A stretch of DNA of 64,000 nt from Kribbella jiaozuonensis (GCF_005233875.1 NZ_SZPZ01000004.1:930001-994000), one strand, 5' to 3'; counted from the first letter of the stretch, positions 27,856-37,621 are shown. Notes: generated by a model from the sequence alone, not told the origin. Numbers and translations: made by a program.

Positions 27856-27877
27856 ACAGCGGGTGACGAACCGCTGT
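27856..27877. promoter_or_regulatory. Inverted repeat in divergent promoter region
   Basis: ACAGCGG (27856-27862), an 8-base spacer, then CCGCTGT (27871-27877). It lies between the protease operon and the divergent HTH gene, next to a possible promoter for the latter (TACACT at 27898-27903; only a weak -35). It is a candidate operator for the HTH protein. Confidence 0.45.
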
Positions 27878-27924
27878 CGGACCGTGCTGTGAATGTTTAC
27901 ACTGCCCCAAAGGAGCGTGGGCCC

Positions 27925-28830
27925 ATGGTCAAACCGGTCGAAGCGTCGGTCCCGGTAGTGAGTCCGGAGGCGTCGTTCGCGGACGCGTTGCGGCAGGCGA
28001 TCTCGCGCCGTGGGCTCGCCCTTATCCGGATCAGGACCCACCTCGCCGACCGCGGGCTGCACGTCGGCGTCGCGACCCTCAGCACCTGGCAGAGCGGTCG
28101 CCGGATCCCGCGCGAGGACTCGCGAGCCGTCATCACCGCCCTGGAGGAGCTTCTGGAGGTCCCGGCCGGGTGGTTGACCGTCCGGATCCCGGCGGCCCGT
28201 GAGCCGGGCACGTCGCCCCAGCCGTACGCCGTTGTCGACTACGCCGAGGCGCTCACCCGCCTGCTCGACCGGCTCCGTCGGGACGCCCACGGGCGGCTGC
28301 GCAACGTGACCGTGCTCGAGGAGGTCCGGATCGGTGCCGATCGGAGCGCTCAGCGCCGGAGCGTGATCCAGAGCGTCGTCGCCGTACAGCCGGTGGATCG
28401 GTTGATCATCGCGCACCAGGGCGAAACGGGCTGCGACGCGGAGCAGGTCACACTGCGAGCACTGAGCGGCTGCCGGACCGGTCGGATCGCCCGCTCCCCC
28501 GAGGCCGGCGCGCTGCTCGGCGAGTTGCTGCTCGACCGGGTGCTCGCCGTCGGGGAGACCGCTGTCGTCCACTACGAGATCGATGACCCGAGTGGCTTGC
28601 CGACGACGGACTACCAGCGGTTCAGCGAGTGGGGCGGGATGCACTACGTGCTGGAGGTCCAGTTCGACCGCGCTGCGCTGCCGGTCCGCGTTCACGAGGT
28701 GCGCCGCCGGCATACGTCCGGTCCGAACCTGGTGCAGCGCGAGCTGATGCTCACGCCGGACGGCCGGGTTCACGTGATCGAGCCGTCCGCCGATCCCGGG
28801 ACGGTCGGCATCGCCTGGGAGTGGGACTAG
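27925..28830 (+). CDS. Helix-turn-helix protein with large unknown C-terminal domain
   Basis: 301 residues from ATG 27925, with AAAGGAG nine bases upstream. An earlier ATG at 27889 falls inside the predicted promoter. The N-terminal ~75 residues form an XRE-like HTH: FADALRQAISRRGLALIRIRTHLADRG, VATLSTWQSGRRIPREDS. The remaining ~200 residues are a mixed alpha/beta region of unknown type (VVHYEIDDPSGLPTTDYQRFSEWGGMHYVLEVQFD). It is probably the regulator of the divergent protease module. Its TAG stop shares bases with the convergent lipoprotein gene. Confidence 0.65.
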   Translation: MVKPVEASVPVVSPEASFADALRQAISRRGLALIRIRTHLADRGLHVGVATLSTWQSGRRIPREDSRAVITALEELLEVPAGWLTVRIPAAREPGTSPQPYAVVDYAEALTRLLDRLRRDAHGRLRNVTVLEEVRIGADRSAQRRSVIQSVVAVQPVDRLIIAHQGETGCDAEQVTLRALSGCRTGRIARSPEAGALLGELLLDRVLAVGETAVVHYEIDDPSGLPTTDYQRFSEWGGMHYVLEVQFDRAALPVRVHEVRRRHTSGPNLVQRELMLTPDGRVHVIEPSADPGTVGIAWEWD

Positions 28831-29750
28831 CTCCGGAAGCCCGCGTGCACGTGGTCGTGGTGCGTCTGGTCGGAGAAGAACGCCGCTCCGGACAGCTGAT
28901 ACGGACCGCCGACGTTGTACGACCCGAGCGATTCGGCCGCCCGCATGTACGACGTGATCAGCGATCGCGAAGTGGCCGGCGACACCACCGCGTGCCCGTC
29001 GATCTGCCAGGTGTCGAACGCGCGGCCGCGGGGGTGATCGCTCGGCCGATTGGTGCCGAAGACATCCAACGGGTGGCCGGAGCGGATGACGCTGACGCCG
29101 ATCCGGTAGGTCTTCGCGAGCTGGAGCATCGTGTTGAGAACGCTGTCATGTACCTGTCCCGACCTGATGTCCGCGGCGGACGCCGGCGGCAACGAGATCT
29201 GCCCGTTCGCCAGTACCTTTCGCGCCGCAGCTGACAGGTTGGCCGCCGGTGCACCAGGCTGGGCCGGATGGGTTGCAGTCACGCGCCAGGTGCCCTGCGA
29301 CGATTTGCTCAGCCGTACGTCGACCGTCGTACCGCCGCTGATCACCCGGTTCTCCCGGATCGAGTACACCTTGCAGGGCACGAGCACGCTGGCTGACGAG
29401 CTCAGGATCCCGCCGTACTGCGCGTCGATCACGTCGATGGCGGCCTGTGTATCGGTCGGCTGCAACAGCTTCATCACCGCCGCCACGGCGAGCCGCTTCA
29501 CCTGAGGCTGGATCTCCCCCGGCCCGGGCACCCAAGCCTTCACCGCGGGAAGCGTGACCGTCGGAGTAGGAGCCGGGGTCGACGACTGCGCGCTAGGCGT
29601 GGCAGTCGGCGCCGAGGGCGTCGGGCTGAGGCTCGGCGAAGGTGCAGCGCTGGACGTCGGCGATGGCTGGTTCTGTGCAGACGAATCACTGCACCCAGCC
29701 ACCAACCCGACACCAGCAACCAAGAACGCCCGTCGCCCGAGACCACTCAT
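28827..29750 (-). CDS. Lipoprotein with M15-like (D,D-carboxypeptidase-type) domain
   Basis: 307 residues. The N-terminus has GRRAFLVAGVGLVAGC: a twin-arginine-like pair and a lipobox cysteine near residue 20. A Ser/Pro/Thr-rich linker (about 22-70) is followed by a folded region. The C-terminal domain has SGHPLDVFGTNRPSDHPRGRAFDTW and THHDHVHAGF, which match the zinc HxxxxxxD and DHxH patterns of LAS/M15 peptidases. It probably acts on peptidoglycan stem peptides at the outer membrane face. It lies 31 bp after relA on the same strand. Confidence 0.65.
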   Translation of the reverse strand: MSGLGRRAFLVAGVGLVAGCSDSSAQNQPSPTSSAAPSPSLSPTPSAPTATPSAQSSTPAPTPTVTLPAVKAWVPGPGEIQPQVKRLAVAAVMKLLQPTDTQAAIDVIDAQYGGILSSSASVLVPCKVYSIRENRVISGGTTVDVRLSKSSQGTWRVTATHPAQPGAPAANLSAAARKVLANGQISLPPASAADIRSGQVHDSVLNTMLQLAKTYRIGVSVIRSGHPLDVFGTNRPSDHPRGRAFDTWQIDGHAVVSPATSRSLITSYMRAAESLGSYNVGGPYQLSGAAFFSDQTHHDHVHAGFRS

Positions 29751-29781
29751 AGACGCAGTGTCCCCGGCCCCTCAAACCGAC

Positions 29782-32190
29782 CTACTGCGTCACCCGATAC
29801 ACGTCGAACACACCCTCGACCGACCGCACAGCCTTCAGGACATGACCCAGATGCGTCGGATCGCCCATTTCAAAGGTGAAACGGGACTTCGCGATCCGGT
29901 CGCGGGTCGTCGTCAGCGCCGCCGACAGGATGTTCACGTGGTAGTCCGACAGCACACGCGTGATGTCCGACAGCAAGCGCGCCCGGTCCAGCGCCTCGAC
30001 CTGAATCGCGACCAGGAAGACCGACTGAGCCGTCGGCGCCCACTCGACCTCGACGATGCGCTCGGGCTGGGTCTTCAGGTTCTCCACGTTGGCGCAGTCG
30101 GCCCGGTGCACCGAGACGCCCGCACCGCGCGTGATCCACCCGATGATCTCGTCGCCCGGAACCGGCGTACAGCAGCGCGCCAGCTTCGACAGGACGTCCG
30201 TCGCACCCTTGACGATGACGCCGGCGTCGCCGCGGGCCGTACGCTTGCGGCGCTCACGACTCGCGGGCAGGCGTACGCCCTCGGACAGGTCCTCGGCCGC
30301 GCCCTCTTCACCGCCGTACGTCTCGATCAGACGCCGTACGACGGCTTGTGCGCTGACGTGCTGCTCGCCGACAGCGGCGTACAGACCGGTGACGTCCGGA
30401 TACCGCAGGGAGTTGGCGACCGCGGTCAGGGTCTCGTGCGACAGCAAGCGCTGCAGCGGCAGGCCCTCCTTGCGGAGCTGCTTCGCGATCGCGTCCTTGC
30501 CGTGCTCGATCGCCTCGTCGCGGCGCTCCTTGGAGAACCAGTGCTTGATCTTGTTCCGCGCGCGGGGGCTCTTGACGAACGTCAGCCAGTCGCGCGACGG
30601 ACCCGCGCCCTGTGCCTTCGACGTGAAGACCTCGACGACGTCACCGTTCTCGAGGGTGCTCTCCAGCGGAACCAGGCGGCCGTTGACGCGGGCGCCGATA
30701 CAGCGGTGCCCGACCTCGGTGTGGATCGCATACGCGAAGTCGACCGGCGACGAACCGGTCGGCAGCGACATCACGTCGCCGCGCGGGGTGAAGACGTAGA
30801 CCTCGGAATTGTTGATCTCGAACCGCAGCGAGTCGAGGAACTCCGACGGGTCGGAGGTCTCCCGCTGCCAGTCGACGAGCTGCCGGACCCAGGGCATGTC
30901 GTTCGGACCGCCGACGTCGGTGGTCGGCGTGGCGGGCGCGACGGAGCTCGGGTCTTCCTTGTACTTCCAGTGCGCGGCAATGCCGTACTCCGCGCGCCGG
31001 TGCATCGCGAACGACCGGATCTGCAGCTCCACCGGCTTGCCCTGCGGGCCGATCACCGTGGTGTGCAGCGACTGGTACATGTTGAACTTCGGCATCGCGA
31101 TGTAGTCCTTGAACCGGCCGGGGACCGGGTTCCACCGCGCGTGCAGTATGCCGAGGGCCGCGTAACAGTCACGGACCGACTCGACCAGGACCCGGATGCC
31201 GACCAGGTCGTAGATGTCGCCGAACTCGCGGCCGCGGACGATCATCTTCTGGTAGATCGAGTAGTAGTGCTTCGGCCGGCCGGTGACGGTCGCCTTCACC
31301 TTCGCGGCGCGCAGGTCCTCGTGGACCTGGTCGATGACGGAGGCCAGATACTCGTCGCGGGACGGCGCGCGCTCGGCGACCAGCCGGACGATCTCGTCGT
31401 ACACCTTCGGGTGCAGGGTCGAGAACGCGAGGTCCTCGAGCTCCCACTTGATCGTGTTCATACCCAGCCGGTGGGCCAGCGGGGCGTAGATCTCCAGCGT
31501 CTCGCGGGCGATCCGCTCCTGCTTCTCCTGCCGCAGGAACCCGAGCGTGCGCATGTTGTGCAGCCGGTCGGCGAGCTTGATCACCAGGACCCGGATGTCC
31601 TTCGACATCGCGACGACCATCTTGCGGATCGTCTCGGCCTGCGCGGACTCGCCGTACTTGACCTTGTCCAGCTTGGTCACGCCGTCGACGAGCATGGCGA
31701 TCTCTTCGCCGAAGTCGCGGGTCAGCTCCTCGACCGTGTACGGCGTGTCCTCGACGGTGTCGTGCAGTACGGCGGCGCACAGCGTCGGCGCGGTCATACC
31801 GAGCTCGGCGAGGATCGTGGCGACCGCGAGCGGATGCGTGATGTACGCATCGCCGCTCTTGCGCAACTGGCCGGTGTGGTACTTCTCGGCGGTCCGGTAG
31901 GCGCGCTCGATCAGCCCGAGATCAGCCTTGGGGTGCGTCGCACGGACGACCCGGAACAGCGGCTCGAGCATCGGCGCGCGGTTCGGATGCCGGGTGCCGC
32001 CGAGGCGGGCGAGCCGGGCACGGACCCGGGCCGGCGCGATCCGCGGCGGCTGGACCGGTGGGGTCGCGGCCTGGGCAGGCGGTTGGGACGCAGGCGTCGG
32101 CGAGACCGGGCGCACCGGTGACGGCGCGCGCGGGGGCTCCTGCGGTACGGCGTTCGGCACCGCAGATGTCATCGCCGGGTCTTCGCCCAC
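29782..32190 (-). CDS. relA: RelA/SpoT bifunctional (p)ppGpp synthetase/hydrolase
   Basis: About 802 residues from GTG 32190, eight bases after GGAGGG; the ATG at 32172 is the alternative. A Pro-rich N-terminus is followed by the HD hydrolase domain (KYHTGQLRKSGDAYITHPLAVA, LHDTVEDTPYT) and the synthetase domain (RGREFGDIYDLVGIRVLV, AMPKFNMYQSLHTTVIG). TGS (DVMSLPTGSSPVDFAYAIHTEVGH) and a C-terminal ACT domain follow. Both catalytic halves look intact. It makes and removes the stringent-response alarmone, and sits at the end of the conserved yajC-secDF-apt-relA run. Confidence 0.95.
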   Translation of the reverse strand: MGEDPAMTSAVPNAVPQEPPRAPSPVRPVSPTPASQPPAQAATPPVQPPRIAPARVRARLARLGGTRHPNRAPMLEPLFRVVRATHPKADLGLIERAYRTAEKYHTGQLRKSGDAYITHPLAVATILAELGMTAPTLCAAVLHDTVEDTPYTVEELTRDFGEEIAMLVDGVTKLDKVKYGESAQAETIRKMVVAMSKDIRVLVIKLADRLHNMRTLGFLRQEKQERIARETLEIYAPLAHRLGMNTIKWELEDLAFSTLHPKVYDEIVRLVAERAPSRDEYLASVIDQVHEDLRAAKVKATVTGRPKHYYSIYQKMIVRGREFGDIYDLVGIRVLVESVRDCYAALGILHARWNPVPGRFKDYIAMPKFNMYQSLHTTVIGPQGKPVELQIRSFAMHRRAEYGIAAHWKYKEDPSSVAPATPTTDVGGPNDMPWVRQLVDWQRETSDPSEFLDSLRFEINNSEVYVFTPRGDVMSLPTGSSPVDFAYAIHTEVGHRCIGARVNGRLVPLESTLENGDVVEVFTSKAQGAGPSRDWLTFVKSPRARNKIKHWFSKERRDEAIEHGKDAIAKQLRKEGLPLQRLLSHETLTAVANSLRYPDVTGLYAAVGEQHVSAQAVVRRLIETYGGEEGAAEDLSEGVRLPASRERRKRTARGDAGVIVKGATDVLSKLARCCTPVPGDEIIGWITRGAGVSVHRADCANVENLKTQPERIVEVEWAPTAQSVFLVAIQVEALDRARLLSDITRVLSDYHVNILSAALTTTRDRIAKSRFTFEMGDPTHLGHVLKAVRSVEGVFDVYRVTQ

Positions 32191-32304
32191 GTTTGTGTCC
32201 CTCCGCCGACAGACCACCAGTCTAGAGGTCGTTGCCCAACCAGGCAGACCCGCCTGTGGACAACACGCCGGGTCAGCTCCCGACTGCGGAGAGTTTGCCC
32301 GATT

Positions 32305-32847
32305 TCAGACCGTCAACAGAGAGCTGACCTGCTCGCCCTCGAGCCGCTTCCGGCCCGGGAGGAACGAGAGCTCGAGCAGAACCGCCGTACCCGCGACCTC
32401 GGCGCCGCAGCGGCGGATCAGCCGGAGGCAGGCCTCGACCGTGCCGCCGGTAGCGAGCACGTCATCGATAACCAGGACCCGGTCACCGGGCGTGAACGCG
32501 TCCTGGTGCACCTCGATGGTCGCCTCGCCGTACTCCAGCGCGTACGACTCCTCGTACGTCGCTCCCGGCAGCTTGCCCTTCTTGCGCACCGGCACGAACC
32601 CGGCACCGAGGGCGAGCGCGACCGGGGCGGCCAGGATGAACCCGCGCGCCTCGATGCCGACCACCTTGTCGACCACCGGGTTGCCGTCGTCGTCCGTCCC
32701 CGCCGCCGCCAGTGCCTGCACCACCTGCGCGAAGCCGGTGTGGTCGGCCAGCAGCGGGGTGATGTCCTTGAACACCACCCCCGGCTGCGGGTAGTCCTGA
32801 ATATCGCGAATGCCGTCGGCAAGAACCTGCTCGAGCGACCGCATCAC
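32305..32847 (-). CDS. apt: Adenine phosphoribosyltransferase
   Basis: 180 residues. VLVIDDVLATGGT is the PRPP-binding motif, and DYPQPGVVFKDITPLLAD and EARGFILAAPVALALGAGFVPVRKKGKLPG are family signatures. It salvages adenine to AMP. It overlaps secF (ATGA) and precedes relA, the standard actinobacterial order. Confidence 0.95.
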   Translation of the reverse strand: MMRSLEQVLADGIRDIQDYPQPGVVFKDITPLLADHTGFAQVVQALAAAGTDDDGNPVVDKVVGIEARGFILAAPVALALGAGFVPVRKKGKLPGATYEESYALEYGEATIEVHQDAFTPGDRVLVIDDVLATGGTVEACLRLIRRCGAEVAGTAVLLELSFLPGRKRLEGEQVSSLLTV

Positions 32848-34034
32848 TTACCGCGCTTCGACCGCGGCTTGCGCGTCGGCTGCGGACGCCCGGCCGCCGT
32901 CGCCTTCATCGGCCGCGTCGACGGGGTCGGCGCCGTACCGGTGGCCCGATCCGCCTTCCGCGGTGTAGACGTCGGCGTGTCCTGTACGGCGGAACGCGGC
33001 GCGGCTCCCGCCGTGGCCACCGCGACCGGGGCCGCCGTGGCTGCAGCGGCCGTCTGGGCCTTCTTCGCCGACACGCGCTTGTTCAGCGCCTTCATACCCG
33101 GCTCGCGCTCCTTGAAGACCGCGAGCAGCGACGGCGCGATGAAGATCGACGAGTACGCACCGACGGCGATACCGACGAACAGCGCCAGCGACAGGTCCTT
33201 CAGCGGGCCGGTGCCGAGCACGACCGTACCGACGACGAGGATCGCGCCGACCGGGAGCAGTGCGGTGACCGTGGTGTTGATCGACCGGACCACCGTCTGG
33301 TTGACCGCGAGGTTGGTCGCGTCGGAGTACGTGAACCGGTTCGACCCGGTGATGCCGCGGGTGTTCTCGCGGACCTTGTCGAACACCACGACGGTGTCGT
33401 ACAGCGAGTATCCGAGGATCGTCAGTACGCCGATCACGGTCGCCGGTGTCACGTCGAAGCCGACCAGTGCGTACACACCGACGGTGATCGTGACGTCGTG
33501 GATCAGAGCGATGATTGCGGCCATGGAGGCCTTGGCTTCTCGGAAATACAGCCAGATCACCGCGAACACCAGGACCAGGAACACGATCAGCGCGAGAATC
33601 GCCTTGTTGGCGATCTGCTGACCCCAGGACGCGCCGATCTGCTGCGAGGTCACCTGCTCGGCGGGGATGCCGGCTTCCTTGGCGATCGCCGCCCGCACGT
33701 TGCCGACGTCGGCCTGCTGGAGGGGCTTGGTCTGGACCCGGACCTTGTTGTTGTTGATCGTGGTGACGACCGGGTCGCCGAGGCCCTTGGCGTTGGTCGC
33801 CTTCACCGCGGCGGTGAAGTCGTCCACAGTGCTGTCGGTGACCTTCACGGCCGCGTCGTACTCGACGCCGCCCCGGAACTCGATACCGAGCGCCAGACCG
33901 CGGGCGAACAGACCGCCCAGCGAGATGACCACAAGGGCGATCGAGAGGCTGAACCAGAACTTACGATGGCCGATGAAGTCGTAGGAGACCTCACCGCGGT
34001 GCAGCTTGGCACCGATCTGTCCGAGCTTCGACAT
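32844..34034 (-). CDS. secF: Protein translocase subunit SecF
   Basis: 396 residues. Six membrane helices are expected. IEFRGGVEYDAAV and the conserved second half (VGVYALVGFDVTPATVIGVLTILGYSLYDTVVVFDKVREN) are typical. The C-terminal ~85 residues are an Ala/Pro/Thr/Lys-rich tail, longer than in many SecF proteins. The start shares one base with the secD stop (TGATG). With SecD it uses the proton gradient to aid export through SecYEG. Confidence 0.95.
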   Translation of the reverse strand: MSKLGQIGAKLHRGEVSYDFIGHRKFWFSLSIALVVISLGGLFARGLALGIEFRGGVEYDAAVKVTDSTVDDFTAAVKATNAKGLGDPVVTTINNNKVRVQTKPLQQADVGNVRAAIAKEAGIPAEQVTSQQIGASWGQQIANKAILALIVFLVLVFAVIWLYFREAKASMAAIIALIHDVTITVGVYALVGFDVTPATVIGVLTILGYSLYDTVVVFDKVRENTRGITGSNRFTYSDATNLAVNQTVVRSINTTVTALLPVGAILVVGTVVLGTGPLKDLSLALFVGIAVGAYSSIFIAPSLLAVFKEREPGMKALNKRVSAKKAQTAAAATAAPVAVATAGAAPRSAVQDTPTSTPRKADRATGTAPTPSTRPMKATAAGRPQPTRKPRSKRGK

Positions 34035-35788
34035 CAGACCTCCCCTCCGAGCGGCTTGCGCGTCGACGGCGTCTTCCGCGGCCGGGCCGACGGTTTCGTC
34101 TGTCCTGGTAGTCGTTCGACGCCGAGATGCTCCGGATCCAGGCCGGACAGCTTGTGCCCGTGGCCGAAGAAGTCGGTCCGGGCCAGCAGCGTGACCATCG
34201 GCTTGGTGAACAGGAACACCACGACCAGGTCGATCAGGGTGGTCAGGCCGAGTGTGAACGCGAACCCGCGGACGCTGCCGATCGCCAGCACGTACAGCAC
34301 GATCGCGGCGAGCAGCGAGATCGAGTCGGCCGCGATGATCGTGTGCTTGGCTCGGGCCCAGCCGGTCTCCACCGAGGAGCGCAGACTGCGGCCTTCACGC
34401 ACTTCGTCCCGGAGTCGTTCGAAGTAGATGATGAACGAGTCCGCGGTGATACCGACGGCCACGATCAGACCGGCGATACCGGCCAGCGTCAGCGTGAAGC
34501 CGATCGCCTTGCCGAGCAGGATCACCAGTGACCCGGTGAGGATGCCGGCGACGACGAGTGAGAACACCACGACGATGCCCAGACCGCGGTAGTACAGGAA
34601 GCAGAAGAGCACGACCAGGGCGAGGCCGATCAGACCGGCCCAGATACCCGCGGAGAGCTGGTCGCCACCGAGCTGCGGCGACACGGTCTCGACCGAGGAG
34701 ATGTCGAACTTGACCGGCAGCGAGCCGTACTTCAGCACGTTGGCCAGGTCGCGCGCCTCGGCCTCGGTGAAGGTACCGGTGATCTGCGCCTGACCACCCG
34801 GGATCGGGTTGTCCACGCTCGGGGTCGAGATGGTCTTGCCGTCCAGCACGATCGCGAACAGGTTCTGGCCCTGGCCCCGCTGCGAGATGTTCTGCGTGGC
34901 CTTGAGGAACTTGCTGCCGCCCTCGCTGGTGAACTTCAGGTTGACCTGCCACTGCAGACCGTTCTGCGGGATGCCGGCGCTGGCGTCCGACAGGTCGGTA
35001 CCCGCGAGGATCGCCGGGCCGAGCAGGTACTTGTACTGCCCGTTCTGGTCGCAGGAGAAGATCGCCGTCTTCGGGTTGTCGACCTGCTTGTCGCCGCACT
35101 TGAACGTCGCGAACGCCGCCTGCGTGGCCGCGTCCGGCGTGTAGTTCAGCGGGTCACCGGAGGCAGTGGCCGGTGTCGACGGCGTCGCGGCCGGCGTGCT
35201 CGGCTTCGGCGTCGTGCTCGCCTTGGGGGTAGGCGTCGGCGTCGCGTCGGCGAGCGCGCTGGTCCAGGCCCGGCCCTTCGGCGTACTGCTGGTGGTCGGC
35301 TTGATCGTGGTGCTCGCCTTCGGCGTGGTGCTTGCCTTCGGCGTCGTCGTCGGCTTCGGCGTGGTGCCCGGAGTCGGGGTCGGCGACGGAGTGGGCGCCG
35401 GCGCGGTCGCCTGCGCGCCGAGCACGATCCGGAAGTACAGCAGGGCGGTCTGGCCGACCTGCGACACCAGGGATTCCTTCGTGGCGCCCGGAACGGCCAC
35501 GTTGATGTGGTTCGTCCCGGAGGTGGTGATGTCGGCCTCGGCCACACCGGCGCCGTTGACGCGCTGGCCGATGATGTTCTTCGCCTCGTTCAACTGGTCG
35601 GCAGTCACCTTGCCCTTGCCGTCGAACGTGCTGGCGGTCAGCGTGATGGTGGTACCACCGCGCAGGTCCAGTCCGAGCTTGGGCTTCCAGGTCTTGGTCA
35701 GCGCCATGATGCCGAACAGCAGGACCACGACCACCGCCAAGGCGATCAGGCTCCGCCCGGGGCGGGATGTCGACGAACTCGTTGCCAC
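34034..35788 (-). CDS. secD: Protein translocase subunit SecD
   Basis: 584 residues. An N-terminal helix is followed by the first periplasmic P1 region (LGLDLRGGTTITLTA). A low-complexity Pro/Thr/Lys/Ser linker of about 80 residues (35160-35400) interrupts P1. FTEAEARDLANVLKYGSLPV and the helices VAVGITADSFIIYFERLRDEV are conserved. The linker repeats TPKAST-type units and is likely a surface spacer. Confidence 0.95.
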   Translation of the reverse strand: MATSSSTSRPGRSLIALAVVVVLLFGIMALTKTWKPKLGLDLRGGTTITLTASTFDGKGKVTADQLNEAKNIIGQRVNGAGVAEADITTSGTNHINVAVPGATKESLVSQVGQTALLYFRIVLGAQATAPAPTPSPTPTPGTTPKPTTTPKASTTPKASTTIKPTTSSTPKGRAWTSALADATPTPTPKASTTPKPSTPAATPSTPATASGDPLNYTPDAATQAAFATFKCGDKQVDNPKTAIFSCDQNGQYKYLLGPAILAGTDLSDASAGIPQNGLQWQVNLKFTSEGGSKFLKATQNISQRGQGQNLFAIVLDGKTISTPSVDNPIPGGQAQITGTFTEAEARDLANVLKYGSLPVKFDISSVETVSPQLGGDQLSAGIWAGLIGLALVVLFCFLYYRGLGIVVVFSLVVAGILTGSLVILLGKAIGFTLTLAGIAGLIVAVGITADSFIIYFERLRDEVREGRSLRSSVETGWARAKHTIIAADSISLLAAIVLYVLAIGSVRGFAFTLGLTTLIDLVVVFLFTKPMVTLLARTDFFGHGHKLSGLDPEHLGVERLPGQTKPSARPRKTPSTRKPLGGEV

Positions 35789-35872
35789 GTCAGATTCAAC
35801 CTTCGTACTTCTGGGCGCGCCGCACCGTCAGGTGGACGCCGAACGCCGCGCCGCAGGCTGGTGGGACGGAAT

Positions 35873-36331
35873 TCAGTTCTCGGTGTGCGTCGGCGGCAGC
35901 TTCGGCGTGTCCTGCACCTTGCCGTCGGCCTTGTCGCGACCCGTGTCCGGTACGTCGACGCGGGAGGCGTCGGCCGAGGTCTCGTCCGCGGAGTCGGCGG
36001 CTGCCTCGTCGGCGCTGTCGGCGTCGTCGGCGGTGTCCTCTTCCGGGACCACCCGGCCGATCGCGGCCTTGACGACCTGAACCAGCACGCCCTCGGAGAT
36101 CTCGAGCGTCACGTACTCGTCGTCGGTCTCCTCGACGATGCCGACCAGGCCGCTGGTGGTGATCACCTTGCTGCCCGGGGCGAGCGCGGCGACGGTGTCA
36201 GCCTGACGCTGGCGCTGCTTCTTCTGCGTGCGGCTCATGAACCAGATCATTCCGACGATCAGGATCAGCGGTAGCAGCAGCGTGATGCCGCCGCCCCCGG
36301 AGGAGGCCATCGGTACGGCGAGGAGTTGCAT
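35873..36331 (-). CDS. yajC: Preprotein translocase accessory subunit YajC
   Basis: 152 residues. One N-terminal helix (about 12-30, GGGITLLLPLILIVGMIWFMS) is followed by the conserved TVAALAPGSKVITTSGLVGIVEETDDEYVTLEI. The C-terminal half is an acidic Asp/Ala/Ser-rich tail. It works with SecDF. It reads from a 234-bp gap after ruvB, so it probably has its own promoter. Confidence 0.9.
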   Translation of the reverse strand: MQLLAVPMASSGGGGITLLLPLILIVGMIWFMSRTQKKQRQRQADTVAALAPGSKVITTSGLVGIVEETDDEYVTLEISEGVLVQVVKAAIGRVVPEEDTADDADSADEAAADSADETSADASRVDVPDTGRDKADGKVQDTPKLPPTHTEN

Positions 36332-36521
36332 CGGGTCTCAGAATCCTTTGTCGATCGGCAATACGGGCGTCCGGCACGCTCTGCTCGAAGCGTGCAGGTC
36401 GCAGCGGAATGACCTGGAGGTCAGGCCACCGGGGAGTCTAACCCTGAGCGGCAACAAGTACCTCATGACACCGGGTCACGTTTGAATTACTCAGTACAGA
36501 AGTAACTACGCTCCGGCGCCC

Positions 36522-36544
36522 GCGGACGTTCCCCGAACGTCCGC
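36522..36544. terminator. Strong hairpin terminator after ruvB
   Basis: GCGGACGTTC (36522-36531) and GAACGTCCGC (36535-36544) form a perfect 10-bp stem with a three-base loop. It begins about 22 bp after the ruvB stop, separating the ruv operon from yajC-secDF. Confidence 0.75.
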
Positions 36545-36565
36545 TGTTCAGTTGGGTCGAACTCC

Positions 36566-37618
36566 TTAGTCCTCATCGGTGTCGAAGAGCGTGTCGGCGA
36601 ACGTCGCGCCCTTCGGGACCTTCAGCCCGATATGCCGCCAGGCCGCGGGCGTGGCGACGCGACCGCGCGGCGTACGGGCCAGATAGCCCGACCGGACCAG
36701 GAATGGTTCGGCCACTTCCTCCACGGTCTCACGTTCTTCGCCTACCGCAACCGCGAGCGTGGAAAGACCGACCGGTCCACCCCCGAAACGACGGCACAAA
36801 GCGTCGAGAACGGACCTGTCGAGCCGGTCGAGGCCCATTTTGTCCACTTCGTACAGCTCGAGGGCCGATTTCGCCAGCGCGAGAGTGATGATGCCGTCGG
36901 CTCGTACCTCTGCGTAGTCACGGACGCGGCGGAGCAGCCGGTTCGCGATCCGCGGCGTACCGCGGGAGCGCGACGCGATCTCGGCCGCGCCCTCCGGGGT
37001 GATGTCGACCTCGAGCAGCGCGGCCGAGCGGTTGACGATCTTCTCCAGCTCGTCGGACTCGTAGAACTCCAGGTGACCGGTGAATCCGAACCGGTCCCGC
37101 AACGGCCCCGGCAGCAGACCGGCGCGGGTCGTCGCCCCGACGAGCGTGAACGGCGGGATCTCGAGCGGGATCGCGGTCGCGCCCGGGCCTTTGCCGACGA
37201 TCACGTCGACGCGGAAGTCCTCCATCGCCATGTACAGCAGCTCTTCGGCCGGCCGCGACATCCGGTGGATCTCGTCGAGGAACAGTACTTCGCCCTCGCT
37301 CAACCCGGACAGGATCGCGGCCAGGTCGCCGGCGTGCTGGATCGCCGGGCCGCTCGTCACGCGCAGCGGGGCGGACAGCTCGCTGGCGATGATCATCGCC
37401 AGCGTGGTCTTGCCCAGACCGGGTGGGCCGGACAGCAGCACGTGATCAGGCGCCCGGTTGCGCCCCCGGGCCGCGTGCAGCACCAATTCGAGCTGCTCGC
37501 TGACCCGGCGCTGACCGCCGAACTCGGCCAGGGTGCGCGGCCGGAGCGCGGACTCGATCTTGCGTTCCTCGAGATCCACCGCATCGGCGGACACCAGCGG
37601 CCGGACGTTGTCTTCCAT
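36566..37618 (-). CDS. ruvB: Holliday junction branch migration helicase RuvB
   Basis: 350 residues. Walker A GPPGLGKTTLA, Walker B LFLDEIHR, sensor 1 VGATTRAGLLPGPLRDRFG and the C-terminal winged helix (GYLARTPRGRVAT) are present. It drives branch migration with RuvA. It starts 3 bp after ruvA. Confidence 0.95.
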   Translation of the reverse strand: MEDNVRPLVSADAVDLEERKIESALRPRTLAEFGGQRRVSEQLELVLHAARGRNRAPDHVLLSGPPGLGKTTLAMIIASELSAPLRVTSGPAIQHAGDLAAILSGLSEGEVLFLDEIHRMSRPAEELLYMAMEDFRVDVIVGKGPGATAIPLEIPPFTLVGATTRAGLLPGPLRDRFGFTGHLEFYESDELEKIVNRSAALLEVDITPEGAAEIASRSRGTPRIANRLLRRVRDYAEVRADGIITLALAKSALELYEVDKMGLDRLDRSVLDALCRRFGGGPVGLSTLAVAVGEERETVEEVAEPFLVRSGYLARTPRGRVATPAAWRHIGLKVPKGATFADTLFDTDED

Positions 37619-37621
37619 CTC

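Noticed and set aside
27889..27924. Earlier ATG as start of the HTH protein
   Set aside because: It lies inside the probable promoter (-10 TACACT at 27898), whereas ATG 27925 has a good AAAGGAG site.
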